This document shows positions 41,321 to 52,889 of a stretch of DNA of 64,000 nucleotides, piece after piece. This DNA comes from Steinernema hermaphroditum (lineage: Eukaryota; Nematoda; Chromadorea; Rhabditida; Steinernematidae): NCBI GenBank assembly GCA_030435675.1, contig CM059621.1:9858001-9922000 (forward strand), read 5' to 3'. Under the pieces are notes generated by a model that was not told where the DNA came from, made no database searches, and saw only the letters and a list, made by a program, of their open reading frames with translations. The translations under genes and the position numbers were made by a program. How positions within the stretch are numbered: position 1 is the stretch's first letter; each line of letters starts with the position of its first letter.

Positions 41321-42742
41321 GCTTGGGGAAGGGACATGAGAAGGAAAATAACTGAAAAAAAAGTCAATGGCGTTTGTAGAAGGACAGATTGGGAATAGTA
41401 CACTATACATCAAGCTTTTTCGTATTTTCTTTGTTACTCTGCCATATGAGAAAAACGAAAACGCACGCAAGTTTATCGATGACCCCTATGTATGAAGCTA
41501 AAGAAGCGATCAAAAATTTTGGGTCCTGCCGCGATTGCCCTGGCGCGCCAATTACACGATACGAGGGACGTCTCACGGGGGATGCTGTCGTTTCTTTTTA
41601 GTCTGTGTAAGGGCGCGACGTAATTGCGCGCGAGGGCATATTGTATTCGTCAAAAGTCTCTAAAAAAATTTTGTGCGCGCATTTCACGCGCCAAAAAATT
41701 TACAATGGGATATGGTCAAAATCATAGTAATTCGCTGTTTTCTCGTTTCTGACGCGATTTCGTCAAATTTCATGAACGGACGGTTGTTGATCAGACTCTG
41801 CCGCGTCGAATGAGCCCTGGCTCGACTGCCAGCATGCTTTCCTCGCTGAGTTATCAGGAATCAATGGTGGACAATGGCGTTTGAATCGTGTGACATGGAT
41901 TTTTAAGAGCATAATGGATTAGCTGCCCATCAACATGTTGTACATGGATCCCACTGTGATCTAGAACGCCTCCAATATATGAATCTCCAGCTAACTGTTC
42001 AACTCTCAAATGCAAACTAATGATTTGCTAATAACTCAGCGGGGAAAGCATGCTGGCAGTCGAGCCAGGGCTCATTCGACGCGGCAGAGTCTGATCAACA
42101 ACAGTCCGTTAATGAAATTTGGAGAAATCGCGTCAGAAACGAGAAAACAGCGAATTACTATGATTTTGAGCTCTGAATCCCATTGCGAAATTTTTGGCGC
42201 GTGAAATGCGCGCGCAAAATTTTCGTGGTGGGAGCCTTCTCCGTTTTTGCTAGAGACTTTTGACGAATACAATACGTACAAATATGCAAACCGGTCCTCC
42301 GGGTTGCATATGCCTCTTCGCGCATGTTGCTTGTCAGTAGTGCGGGTAGCAATCGCCGTTGGCGGTCGCTTCTCTTCCACCCTATTTGCGGGGATAAAGA
42401 ACTTAGCCCCAACCAAACCTACTCTAACATCTGGAAGGCAAAGTTTGCACGACGTTTTTTTTGTCTATTTTTGGCTGTTTCTTGGAAACTACTGGGATTT
42501 TTGGAAAACTGACTTCACTACCGTGTTTAACGACCTCAAAAACAGATTTTTTTTGTACACAAATTTTCAGAAGTTTTAAAAAACTTTTTTTTATCCATGA
42601 CCGGGTCCCTTTAAGTCCATTTGAAGGCGCGAAAGGAGTTTGACCGGTGTCATTAGAACTTCCACGGTCCCATGCGCAAAAAGTTCTTCAACAACAATGT
42701 ATAACGACATAACAACACAAGAAAGTCAACAATTTTGCAGAT

Positions 42743-44585
42743 CTAATGCAATTTCCGCTTCTTATTCTTCAGGGTTTCGGTGCGTTTTTTCAGCTTGGCG
42801 ATAAGCGACGATGTCCTTGGACCCTTCTCTTCCTCTGGCTGCTCTTCATCTTCCTTGCGCGGCAGGTGGCGTTTCCTCTTTTCACTCACTTGCACATCAG
42901 CCAAATTATGCGCACTCTTATACAGTGGATTCGACTTATCAATGGCGAAAGCGCTGTTGGTGAAGAGAGCACTGAAACGTTCGTCGCCGACGTCCACAGG
43001 AGCCGACGCGTTCTTGACAGACTCTTCCTTCTTCTTTGCTGCAACTCGCTTCTTGTGCTAAAATCATAAGGGTCAGCTTTTCCCTCAACTCAGTCATCTC
43101 AGTCTCTCAGGCAACCCACCTCTACGGCCGCCTCGGCGTCTTCAGCTTCACGCTCTTCCTTCTTGGCCTTGCGAATCGCTTGAATTGTCGCCTTACGCTC
43201 CTTCTTCTTTTGTTTTCTCTTCTCGATGTATCTCTCCCATGGAGTCTTTGAGTCTTTCGACTTCTTCTTCCCTTTTCCTTCAGCATCTTCACCGTCAAAT
43301 GCCATTTCCAGACCATCTTCCTCATCCTCTCCATCATCCATGTTTAGTGAAGGCTCCCACTCTACTTGAAGCTGTTTGCCACCAGTACTTTCATTCTCTC
43401 CCGCAGCGTCGAGCAAAGTCGCCAAAGTATTCGGCTTCGATTCGCCGTCCTGGTCGTCTTCCTCGTCCGAAGAACCAGGCGCAATGAGATCCCTAGAACA
43501 GCGAGCTCTATGAGTATACAGTGGAAAGGACTCACTTAAATTCATCTACGTTATCCGCAGTGAAGACTTCGCGCATCGCCCGCTTCCTCTCTGGGTCAGT
43601 TTCATCCCATGTAATCTGCGTTCGACAGTTCGCCATCGCAGAACTTTCGAAGTACTTCGGCTTGTACTTGTTGACGTTCACGTTGTCGGCATTTGACCGC
43701 TCTTTGACCCGGGACTCTTCAAAACTCATGTCATCAGGGATGAATCTGAGGTCCATTTTGACGCTGCTCATCTCGAATTCCACTCCATCGCAGTGCTCAT
43801 ACACTGCGGACGCGGTTTCTACACTATCACACTCCAGTACGGCGTAGTAGTACTTCAGCCTGTCGAGCTGGTACTGACGAACCGCTTCGCTCGCGGCTTC
43901 CTTGTCTTTCGCATTGGTCTTCTTGACCTGCGGACCTTCTCGTTCCTCCTGCTCAGTCCGTTTTTTGCCGAAATCGGATAGATAAACGGTTATACTCAGC
44001 AAATTGCCTAAAATTTTCGAGATTTAACGGGCCGTGTTTCTGCCTCTTACCATTGGGAGGCTTGAATGAAGAGAAAAGTACGAATAGGTCATCTGCGCTG
44101 ACGCGGTCCCAATCCATGTTGCAAATGGCCAAACGTCGACTGGCCCACTCAACGCGCTCGACGTTCTTGTCCAAATCGGCACAGTCGTCATCCCCGTCTT
44201 CTACATCACTGTCATCACCGCTATCCGACGAATCAGATTCATCCGAAGAGGATACGTTTCCTTCGCCTCGAGCCAAGTCAAGGATACTGGGCTTTTTCTC
44301 CAGCTCCACAGGTTCTTGGTCGCTTTCCACGTCGTAGATGTTGTTCAAGTCGTCCCGATTTCCGAGATCAACGATTCTTCCGCGCCGATCCATCGCGGCT
44401 TTTGCGCTGAACTTCTTAATGGTCAACGCGGATTGGAAGCGCTTGTCGATCGTGACTTTCCGATTCTTCTTGGAAATCTCGATGAACTTCGGATCCGAGG
44501 CGACCGACGAGAACCGCTCATCGGAGGCGGGATTCGCGCAAACATTACCGCTCTTTTTTGCTGACTTCTTCGCCGCCTTCTTCAT
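42743..44585 (-). CDS. esf1: ESF1-type pre-rRNA processing protein
   Basis: A nucleolar protein needed for 18S rRNA maturation in yeast (ESF1; ABTAP in mammals). It starts [11 protein letters not shown] and continues [33 protein letters not shown], a long acidic Ser/Asp stretch, [20 protein letters not shown], the ESF1 core with [24 protein letters not shown] sequence ([14 protein letters not shown]) and [16 protein letters not shown], then [19 protein letters not shown] Lys/Glu-rich C-terminal region with [19 protein letters not shown] ends in a basic tail KKRKLH. There are about four exons with introns of ~40-50 nt. The 3' splice site TTTTGCAG lies 8 nt upstream of the ATG. It is ~175 bp downstream of the MetRS stop on the same strand. 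Confidence 0.9.
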
Positions 44586-44593
44586 CGTAGCGC

Positions 44594-44606
44594 CTGCAAA
44601 ATCACA
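44594..44606 (-). promoter_or_regulatory. Candidate trans-splice acceptor for ESF1
   Basis: Minus strand GTGATTTTGCAG immediately before the 8-nt leader of the ESF1 ATG, with no upstream exon of its own. It lies 3' of the MetRS gene, as an SL2-type site inside an operon would. Inferred only. Confidence 0.5.
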
Positions 44607-44759
44607 ATGAAACTAGAATCTGGAACAATTGACAATCAGATACGAAAACTCGATGGAAACAAAGCATGACTTGAGAACGAACAAAACAGAACCTTTATGT
44701 TAATCCTGACCAGGAACATAACGCAACACTTAACCTCAACAATCAACATTAATTCAGAA

Positions 44760-47700
44760 CTATTTAACAAAAACGCCACGAAGAGTAGGCGCAACAACTG
44801 GGGTCGAGTTTCCATCAACGAGCAGAGGCACATCCTTGTAAGCCGCTTGTCCGTTGGCATTCACCTTCAGATGTTCGGCCACAGCTTCCCACACCTTCTT
44901 CTTCGGGTTCAATACGGCATCAGGGCGGTGTGTGAAGCCTTCGCATTTGACAACTTGGCCAGGAACGCATGATGGATCAAGCTCCATGATTTCAACCTTT
45001 TCGGGCGAGGAAGCGCACATAACCATAGCTTGCGATTCAATTCCGCGCATCTTCGCCGGTTTCAAGTTACAGAGGCACATGACCAAACGGTTTTGCATCT
45101 GAATAACAGATTATTATAAGGAAAAAGGACAAATCAGTACCTGATCCAAAGGCACGTGCCTAACTAATCCTGAAACAACTGTTCGCGGTTTTTCCTCGCC
45201 GAGGTCAATTGTTTCGACATAGAGACTGTCCGCGTCAGGATGGTGTTTCGCTTCGATAATTCTTCCTATGCGCAGGTCAAGTCTTCCAACGTCTACGGCG
45301 TCATCTAAACCAGTACAATAGTTTTTTCTGCTTTAGGCCGTATATCTACCAGCAGCGGCCGCATTCCCACCCTTCTTCGTTTGCTCCTTCTTAGGCTGTT
45401 TCTTCTTGACCTTCTTAGGCTTGTCGACGTTTTCAGCTTGTTTCTTTCCACCAAGCGATTCAACGTTCTTTCCCGCTGGGGTTGCGCAAGCAGAGACCTC
45501 CTTCTTGGGTACTTCGACTTGAGGGACTGAGATAACTATTATCAAATTCTGCCGTAATATCAATGAACTGCAAAACTCACCTCCGCCTTCGATTTCCAAT
45601 TCAACCAGCTTGCGTTTCAAGCTTTCAACCTCCTTCTTGAGCGCATCCTGCTCCTTGTTCAGTTTAGAAAGTTGTTCGGTTACGAAAAGAGCCCCTGCAA
45701 AGAACACGTACAATCTCAGAGCGGTTACAAGAAACTTACTCCGCTGTTCGAAATGTTGACCGCAAACACCAAGCAGGTTCTTGATGTTCTGGGTGTTAGC
45801 CATAACTTTAGGAAAGTGGGCGGCCATCTTCTGCTCCTTCACTTTTTTACCTAAAAGTACAGATGAACAGAAATTACGACAGTCAATAAATCGGAAATGA
45901 TAGATATAACAGCGTAAGCACAATGCACGACACATAAAATCACTGAAAAGATAAACCTTTATTAGCACTTGCGGGAACTTTATTCTTCGGTGGCTTAGCT
46001 TTTCCCGCTTTCTTGGGCTCCTTCACCACCGGCGCCGCGTCAATACCGTTTTCTTGCTGTCCGCCAAAGCGTGCCTTGAATTCCTTCACGACGTCCACTT
46101 CTAGTTTTGCAAAAAGTGGCTTTGGCTGCAAAAATATGATATATGTGTACATCTTACAAGAAATTTCCGTACCGCTCCGATCTTATGACCAGGCTTTAGG
46201 AAACAAAGTACAGTATCCGGGATTCTCGGCAATCTGTCGGCTCCACACTGCTTCCTGATTTCCCCAGTAACTTGAGGCATGTAGGGGTACAGGAGAATTC
46301 CAATAAGGTAGGCGATGTTGGCAGCAACTCCAAGAACTGTTTTAGCACGCTTTCTAGAAAGTAGAGGTCAGCATTCACCGACTGCACAGATACACTCACT
46401 TCTCCTCTTCGCTACCCTTGATCAGCTTCCAGGGTGCATTTTCTTGAAGGTACGAATTACCTTTGCTGGAGAGAGCTAATATGGTAACCAGACCATTACG
46501 GAGCTTCACGGCATCGAGCGAGCGATTGTACTCGTTTAGGTCTTCTTGAACAGCGGTCAAAAATTCGATATCTTTGTGGTCAAGGTTGATCTCAGGGATT
46601 ACACCACCAAACTGCTTGTCGAGGAAACTCAGAGCTCGGTTGCAGAAATTTCCGACGTTGTTTAGTAGTTCTGAATTGACCTTCAAGGTAAAATCGTCCC
46701 ACGAGAAGGCAGTGTCTTGATTCTCGGGACGCACGTAGAGAAGGTAAAAGCGCCACACATCAGCAGGAATGCCGGTGGACTGAGCATCGTTTCCAAATAC
46801 ACCGGTTCCTCGCGACTTGCTGAACTTGACGTTCTCATAGTTCAGGTATTCTGTCGCACACATGTGCTTCACAATGGTGTAGTTATCATTGGCTCCGATT
46901 TGCGTAGCAGGGAACATAACGGAGTGGAATGCAACGTTGTCCTTTCCGAGGAAGTTGTATAACTCGACGTCTTCAGGTGCCTTCCACCATTTAGTCCAAT
47001 TTTCGCCAAGAAGTCCCTTTGTAATGGAGAGGTACCCAATGGGAGCGTCGAACCACACATAGAAGACCTTAATGATATGACATAGAGAGAGTTCAGAGTT
47101 ATCAAACCTTGGAACTAAATTCCTCCAAAGGAACTGGCGTGCCCCACTTGAGATCTCTGGTGATGCAGCGCCTTTCCAAGCCAGTCTTGATCCAGCTTTT
47201 GGCAATGGAGACAGCGTTTGGAGACCAACGATTGCTGTCGTTCTCCAGAGTTTTGTTCAATTGCTCCTCAACTTTTGACTGGAATAAGAACAGCTCAATT
47301 CAGTTATGGCTGTTTCATAAGGGACCCGGTCATGCATAAAAAAGTTTTTTAAAACTTCTAAAAATTTGTGTACCCCTGCTTTCGGGGTCGCTGAGAACGA
47401 TGATGAAATCGGTTTCCCAAAAAAAAACTTAGTAGTTTCCAAGAAACAGAGCTTAGGACGTAGGATGTGTTTTACCATCGGTCACGATCTGTCCGGCGGG
47501 GCACGACTTGCACAATATTTTCATTCCTTTTGGCCGAAATAGGTGACTTGTATGTCCGCGCTTAGCAGCATTTTACTCAGCAGCTTCTGGCGCGTCGAAT
47601 GAGCCCAGCTCCGCCTAGATTGGATAAGTGTGCAGAAAACGCGGGAACTACGGCCGTGTCTGTCACGAAATTCGTGCCGAGACCGGCAGACCAACAATTA

Positions 47701-48906
47701 GACAGTAAAGTTCATTCCGCGTACGAAAGTTTATTTCTCGGAAACCATCATGTTTACCGAGAAACTAATTTCAGCATGATGTTGGGCAACCTCTAAAAGA
47801 AGGAACTGAATGAGTTTCGGAACAAACGGCGACTCTGCCTTTCTCTGGAAGGCAAAGTTTGCACGATGTTTTTTTTGTCTATTTTTGGCTGTTTCTTGTA
47901 AACTACTGGGTTTTTTGGGAAACAGACTTCGCCATCGTGCTCAGCGACCCCAAAAACAGGGGTACACAAATTTTCAGAAGCTTTAAAAATTTTTTTTTAT
48001 CCGTGATCGGGTCTTTTTAAAACTCGAACCGCCTACCGACAGCTTGTCCAAGTCAATAAAGATGTGCCTTGACTGGCGCACTTTGGGATCGGATTTGCAA
48101 ACCGAACATTTCGGGTTGACCAAATCCACAGCATTGATAAGCTTGCCACACTTATCACACTGGTCGCCTCTTGCATCGTCGTACGCGCAAAACGGGCATG
48201 TTCCATGGACATAGCGATCTGCCAAGAATCTGAACACCACTTATAAACCCAGGCAGTTTGGCCAAAAACGCTACTTATCACATGCGCCACAATGCAATTG
48301 ATCTATGCTATCCGAAGAGGTGAACCCATTTTCTCGCAGCTTCAGGAAGATGTTTTGGCAAATCCTAAAATTACAAAGAAAGGGAAAAAATTATTTTGAG
48401 AGACAATATTACTCGGTTTGGTCAGGCGTGGTTGTGCGGCCAAAACGATCAAACTTAATGTTGAACCACTCGTAGATCCCTTTGTGGATTTCGTGGTACT
48501 TATCACAGACTGCTTGCGGTGTCGTCCCTTCTTGGAGAGCCTTTGTCTCTGTTGCCGTGCCGTACTCATCAGTGCCGCAGACGAATAAGGTGCGAACGCC
48601 TCGCTGCCCGGAGTACCTAGGAAAAGTTCGTTCTTATTTGAATATTTCATATACGGTATACCTCGAGAACACATCCGCACTGAGGACACTTCCGATGATG
48701 TTGCCCAGATGAGGCACATTGTTCACGTATGGCAGAGCTGACGTGATGAGCACGTTCTTCTCTCCTTTGATGGGGATCCTGAAAAGAGCATGAATAACGT
48801 ATCTGCATGAAACCGCTCGGCTCACTTCTCCTCAGAAGGGATCTCGTTGTTGTACACGACCTCTCCGTTCTGCCAGCTGCTCACCACATCAGCTTGTGTA
48901 GCCATC
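44760..48906 (-). CDS. mars-1: Methionyl-tRNA synthetase, cytoplasmic, with C-terminal EMAP-II domain
   Basis: Charges tRNA(Met) with methionine. It starts [20 protein letters not shown], joined to [20 protein letters not shown] and the class I HIGH box as PHLGN. The connective-peptide zinc knuckles are [19 protein letters not shown] and CSVCKSD. Then [13 protein letters not shown], the KMSKS box as KFSKSRG, and the anticodon-binding helices ([17 protein letters not shown]). A Lys-rich linker (45333-45860) leads to an EMAP-II/Arc1-like tRNA-binding domain ([56 protein letters not shown]). About a dozen exons; one intron carries a TTAA MITE. A TTTTAG acceptor lies one nt before the ATG. Confidence 0.95.
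47320..48016. mobile_element. TTAA-family MITE, copy 3, inside a MetRS intron
   Basis: Ends AGGGACCCGGTCATGC and a decayed ATCGGGTCTTT, with TTAA at 48017-48020 on one side and CATA (mutated) on the other. It lies in the intron between exons ending DLDKLS and starting SKVEEQL. Without it the intron would be ~55 nt, the local norm. It retains the family's GTTTCTTG(G/T)AA and GGGGTACACAAATTTTCAGA blocks. Confidence 0.8.
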
Positions 48907-48907
48907 C

Positions 48908-48920
48908 TAAAATAGAAAAG
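48908..48920 (-). promoter_or_regulatory. Candidate trans-splice acceptor for MetRS
   Basis: Minus strand TTTCTATTTTAG followed by G and then the MetRS ATG. A strong nematode 3' splice site without an upstream exon suggests spliced-leader addition. Inferred. Confidence 0.55.
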
Positions 48921-49726
48921 AAATACGAAGTGGAGTCGCAGAGGAGTAAGGAGGAGTCCTCGCCGTAAGGATTGCATCAGATCGTGAAATCCACGCGTCA
49001 CTTCTGTTATGAGGTCCCAAACGCGAGAAATACGCCTACGAATTCAGGTGACGCACACCTAAAGTAGGTCCACAAAAAGCCGCGAAACCGGAGAACAGAG
49101 GCTGTCGAACAGAAAGAATTCTCTCCCTTACTCCAGAAGCTGAATCCACGAAAGTCGGCAATCACTGTGCAGGCGATTCGTTGCAGGACGTTTGCAGAAA
49201 GACACCAATTGAGACATCTGCGGGGATTCCTTTTTCCGTTCTGCACTTCCAGAGGGCGGTTGGGTTTCTGAAAAGCCTCTCCAGGCACGTTTTTTCCATA
49301 CGCATCTTTCACTTAATTCAGTCCTTTCGTCTGTTTTAGGAAGTGACCGCAATTTGAGTTCATGGCTACCATCCATAAATGTATGCTGAAAGCTGAGAAG
49401 CTGTGCATTATTCGATTACCCATGACCCCACAACCCGAAATGTATTCGCCCTTCCTGAAAAAAATAGCGAAAAACAACAATCACCAAAAGAATGAGTCGA
49501 GGAAGACATCTAGTTCTGTCTTTGCGTATCACGACCGTTGATAGGATTAGAAAACTCCTAGGAGTACACGAAGGCGGAGTGAGATTTATCTCCCTAGCCG
49601 GAAGAACTTGAAAACAGACCTGTAGTAATGCTTTACACATCTGCGCAATCCTTTTTCGCACTCTTCTGAGTTTTGAAGGCCTACGTGATTTTATCTCGAG
49701 ATGTTCTTCTCGAAGTGCGCAGCTCC
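48921..49726. other. Intergenic DNA between MetRS and the COMM-domain gene
   Basis: The divergent promoter region. Short frames (49007-49376 minus; 49491-49609 plus, MSRGRHLVLSLRITTVDRIR) have no domain. The plus-strand frame could be an upstream exon of the COMM-domain gene, but no splice connection is convincing. Confidence 0.45.
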
Positions 49727-49739
49727 TTACGTGTTTCAG

Positions 49740-50020
49740 ATGGTGCCGTTCCAGTCCTCCTCTATCTCAGAAGGCCACAGCTCAGTCAAAGGAGCGAGTC
49801 TGCGTCTGGAGATCGATGTAAGAACGCCAAGTTCTTGATGTGCCTAACCTAGCGATTCTCAGGTGGCTCGACGGTCTGCCAGCGGCGCGTCGGAGGCCGC
49901 AGTCGTGCTCCATCTGGCCGACGGGAAGCAGCTCCGCTTCTCGGCCTCGGCGCTCGACGACTTCGCCAAGGAGCTAGACCGAATCGTCATCAACATGTCC
50001 AAATGCGAACGCGTCTCCTA
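49740..50020 (+). CDS. COMM-domain protein, COMMD6-like length
   Basis: Two exons (49740-49816 and 49862-50020, intron ~45 nt) give a ~78-residue protein, MVPFQSSSISEGHSSVKGAS then LRLEIDVARRS...AAVVLHLADGKQLRFSASAL and DDFAKELDRIVINMSK. The pattern of two strands followed by an amphipathic helix with L-DF--EL--I fits the C-terminal COMM domain, which mediates assembly of the COMMD/CCDC22/CCDC93 (Commander) endosomal recycling complex. COMMD6 consists of little more than this domain, so the short length is plausible. The ATG follows directly on a GTGTTTCAG acceptor, so either a trans-splice start or an internal exon with missing 5' exons is possible. Confidence 0.6.
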
Positions 50021-50366
50021 GAGGACTTGTTCATGAGCGTTGTGTGTAAATACCGTGTTTGACGTAAAAGTCGATTTCTGCGCTCCGAGAATGAGTGACT
50101 AACTAATGAGCGACCGCTTCTCCTCGGAGTGACGTGTGCGCGCCACAATTGGCCCTATATGGAAGCGGCGCTCCACGCGTGTCCGCGCGGGATGGAAAGA
50201 GGAAAAGGAGGTGGGATTTGGCCGGCCACCGCTGGAGGCTATCGATCCTTCTTTGCAGTCGTCGCCGGCCGTTGTAGAGCAACGCGCTCGAGTTGGGGAT
50301 TCTCGGTTCGTGCTTGAGGGCTGGACGTCGACTCCGAATCCACCTCGGCGCACCTTCCAGGCGAGA

Positions 50367-51990
50367 TGCTCGACCTCGACCCCAGCGACCTCACCGCGGA
50401 GACCTTGGCCAGGTTCGTTCACGTCAGCCGGTGTCCTCACAGAGAGATTGGTTAGGGCCGCCGTAATCATCGCCGTGGGCATCCTCCTCTTCTTCTCCGC
50501 GGTCCTCTCCATTACCGTATTCACCGTGAACTCGGCACTCCACGACGTCGTCTCGCTCTACTTGGTGAGTAAATCGCCGTCGAACACTGCTAAGGGTCTC
50601 CCTCCTTCTGCAATCCGATGCTCCTCGGGTCATTATCATGCGTCCGAAGACCGATTCGTCGCCTCCTTCCCATCCGATTCCCCCAAGATCGACGCCCGGG
50701 CCCACTGGCGGGATCAATTTTGCATAAATTTACATAAATGGGCCCACGTCATGTGAACTCATCAGGCGCCTTCTATTTCGGACTCGTTACCTCCTTCGGC
50801 CCTCGTTCAAAGTCCATTAGTGTCGCAAGTTCTGTGCCATTAGCGATTCGTCGCCAACGGCCCCATTTGTCTTCGCGACGGTGGACCTCCGTTAGGCGAA
50901 TTCGCCTCGGCTTCCCCGTTATTGTCGCGCAATTAGACGCCGCGTCGCCCGAGGGTTGGCGCTATTGATCTACGGCGCTGCATCACTTTCCCACGTCCGC
51001 AGCACCTTCTGTCCTATTTGCTTGACCCCGAAGACTCGATGACCACCGAGGAGGGACCTTCAGATGTCGTTGTCCTTCGCTGACCTCCTCTGCGCCCTCT
51101 TCATCGTCCCCGTGAGCATGTACAGTTGCCTCGTCCCCGGCTGGAACTTCATGGGTGACAACTCGCTCCTCTGCAAAGGCTACGCCTACCTCCAGATCGT
51201 CCTCTTCGTTAGCACCCTCTACACCTTCGCCTGGATCGGTGTCGACCGGTTCGTCCCCGGCTACCGTACCCTTTGCAGAGCTCTTTAGGTACGCGGCGCT
51301 GATGAAGCCGTCGAAGTATGAGACAGAGCAGACCCTCACACGGTGCAAGTGCTGGATCGCCTTTAGCTGGCTCACCGCCACCCTCCTCTGCTGTCCCGTC
51401 GTCGTCGCCAGCATGCAGGTACCTTAACCCCGAGGTCTTCTTATACCTGCTCTAGGTCGGTTACCACCCCGAGTCGGAGCTGTGTGTGCTCAAGTGGTGG
51501 GCCACCAAGGCCTACAGTATCACGCTGGCGGTGCTCGTCTTCCTTCCCTCCGTCAGCACCATCGCCTTCACCTACTACTCAGTGCTCGTCGCCATGTACC
51601 GCACCCATCGGGTGAGTGACCCTCCGTGCACCCCTAGACGCTCGCTGCAGCTCGAGGACAACCAGAGGATGCTGCTGGAGACCGACCACAACTTCGTGCT
51701 CGTCTTCTTCGTCTTCTTCTGCTTTGTCCTCTCGTGGCTCCCGGCGCTCACCCTCAACCTCATCCCTGACAATCTCATCGACCCCGCCGACTCCGGGACG
51801 CTCAATTTCGTCCTCATATGGCTGGCCATTGGCGGTCGGTCACTCGGCACGTTGATCTACCGTAAGTCCCATCTCCGCGCAAACGTTGACTGTGATCCGT
51901 TATGGGCCTCGTCTTCGACGCGCGGCGCACTCTGGACATCGTGCTCTCCTTCTCCTCCGGAAGGAGATACAGTCTGTGATGACACGCGGG
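50367..51990 (+). CDS. Rhodopsin-like (class A) G-protein-coupled receptor, orphan
   Basis: A seven-helix receptor spread over at least five exons. TM1 is [22 protein letters not shown]2 starts [20 protein letters not shown] (exon start 51064), and TM3 is [18 protein letters not shown], ending in DRY, rebuilt across a 40-nt intron (51249-51288). TM4 is [20 protein letters not shown]5 [20 protein letters not shown] and TM6 [21 protein letters not shown]7 ends at [10 protein letters not shown] before a GTAAGT donor, with the last exon unresolved. The TM1-TM2 intron is ~500 nt, long for this region. The N-terminus is uncertain: an ATG at 50367 ([17 protein letters not shown]) needs an intron or frameshift to join TM1. 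The ligand is unknown. Confidence 0.8.
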
Positions 51991-52173
51991 ATGGCCCCTC
52001 GGCTTCGCTCAACTTCCACAAGTGCTCATATATGTTCTTGCCTCTGACAAATAAATGACCCTCCATCTCCTTGACCCTTTCCTCCGAATGGTACGATGTG
52101 ATTCCAAGCTGTGAACCTTCTGGAAGAAGCGGCGCTCGGTCCCGTTTCATTTCCCTTCAGGACCGAACAAACG

Positions 52174-52718
52174 ATGTTTCCTGCAAGTCCACTCTCCACG
52201 ATGCTCCGCCTCCGGCCAATGCGCCTTCTTCTAGCCGTACTCGCCTCATTCCTGCTCCTTCTCGCTCCGAAGGCTCTCGTCACTCAGAACATGGCCGCAC
52301 CCCTCGCAGCGCGCGTCGTCTACGTCACTGTCCCCTCGCTGGAGGTCGCCAAGAACATCTCGAGGTAAGAAGCCCAGTCGAGAGTTTCAGTAGATAAGAC
52401 CTTTCTTCAGAAGCCTTGTCCAAGGACGGTTCGCCGCTTGTGTGAATATCGTTCCCGGAGTGACTTCTATGTAAGAGTGGAATCTGGCCACAACTCCATT
52501 TTATTTTTAGTTACGTGTGGGAGAACAAGGTGGAAGAATCATCGGAGCTTCTCCTGATCATCAAGACGCGAAAGGAACTCATCGACAGCCTGCAGAACGA
52601 AGTAAAGAAGTTGCACCCTTACGACGTTAACGAATTCATTTCGCTTCCCATTGAAGAAGGAAGCGAACCGTACATGAAGTGGCTGCAAGAACAGACTCAG
52701 CCCCAAGCCCCCCAGTAG
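52174..52718 (+). CDS. cuta: CutA-like divalent-cation tolerance protein homologue
   Basis: Three exons (52174-~52364, ~52411-52470, ~52511-52718; introns ~40-46 nt). The N-terminus MFPASPLSTMLRLRPMRLLL with a run of Leu/Ala looks like a signal anchor. The core reads VVYVTVPSLEVAKNISRS, LVQGRFAACVNIVPGVTSIY, VWENKVEESSELLLIIKTRK, ELIDSLQNEVKKLHPYDVNE and YMKWLQEQ, which is a complete CutA1 domain (trimeric ferredoxin-like fold). In mammals CUTA is linked to anchoring of acetylcholinesterase; its biochemical role is unclear. A CATTTCCCTTCAG site 13 nt before the ATG may be a spliced-leader acceptor. It lies close behind the GPCR gene on the same strand. Confidence 0.9.
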
Positions 52719-52889
52719 CATGATTTGTGAGTGGTGATCGTCACAGTTTGACAATTTATTTAGTAACGCTTTTCGCCGGATAAAATGTTTCCTTATATGT
52801 TTCTCTTACACAGGATGACTTTACATACACGATTCACCAGTACTGCGCCTTGAACATTGAATTTGTGTTTTACTAAGAGAACAGTTCCA

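Larger units (their letters stand above)
39320..41602. mobile_element. Foldback element with 10-bp duplication
   Basis: Ends ACTAAAAAGAAACGACAGCA and its complement, flanked by the direct repeat CTGTGTAAGG (39310-39319 and 41603-41612). Arms of ~215 bp (39320-~39535 and ~41390-41602) share GTATCGTGTAATTGGCGCGC and CCCAAAATTTTTGATCGCTT. The 9-10-bp duplication suggests MULE-type mobilisation. The interior is occupied by a MULE derivative and a smaller palindrome. Confidence 0.75.
39313..42429. mobile_element. Element with TGT...ACA ends and TCTG duplication, containing a 640-bp palindrome
   Basis: It interrupts copy 2 of the TTAA MITE at a TCTG that is present on both sides (39309-39312 and 42430-42433). 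It begins TGTAAGG (its sequence continues as GGCGCGACG at 41613) and ends CTCTAACA. Inside is a palindrome at about 41630-42275 with the arms TTGTATTCGTCAAAAGTCTC and TTTCATGAACGGACGGTTGT. The class is uncertain; TGT...ACA ends and 4-bp duplication resemble Ginger or an LTR-type insertion. It is itself split by the foldback at 39320-41602. Confidence 0.55.
38782..42610. mobile_element. TTAA-flanked MITE, copy 2, split by nested insertions
   Basis: Ends AGGGACCCGGTCATGGG and CATGACCGGGTCCCT with TTAA at 38778-38781 and 42611-42614. Same family as 2572-3271 and 47320-48016. MITE sequence runs from 38782 to CTTGCTCTG (~39312) and resumes at TCTGGAAGGCAAAGTTTGCA (42430). About 3.1 kb of other elements lie between. 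Confidence 0.8.
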
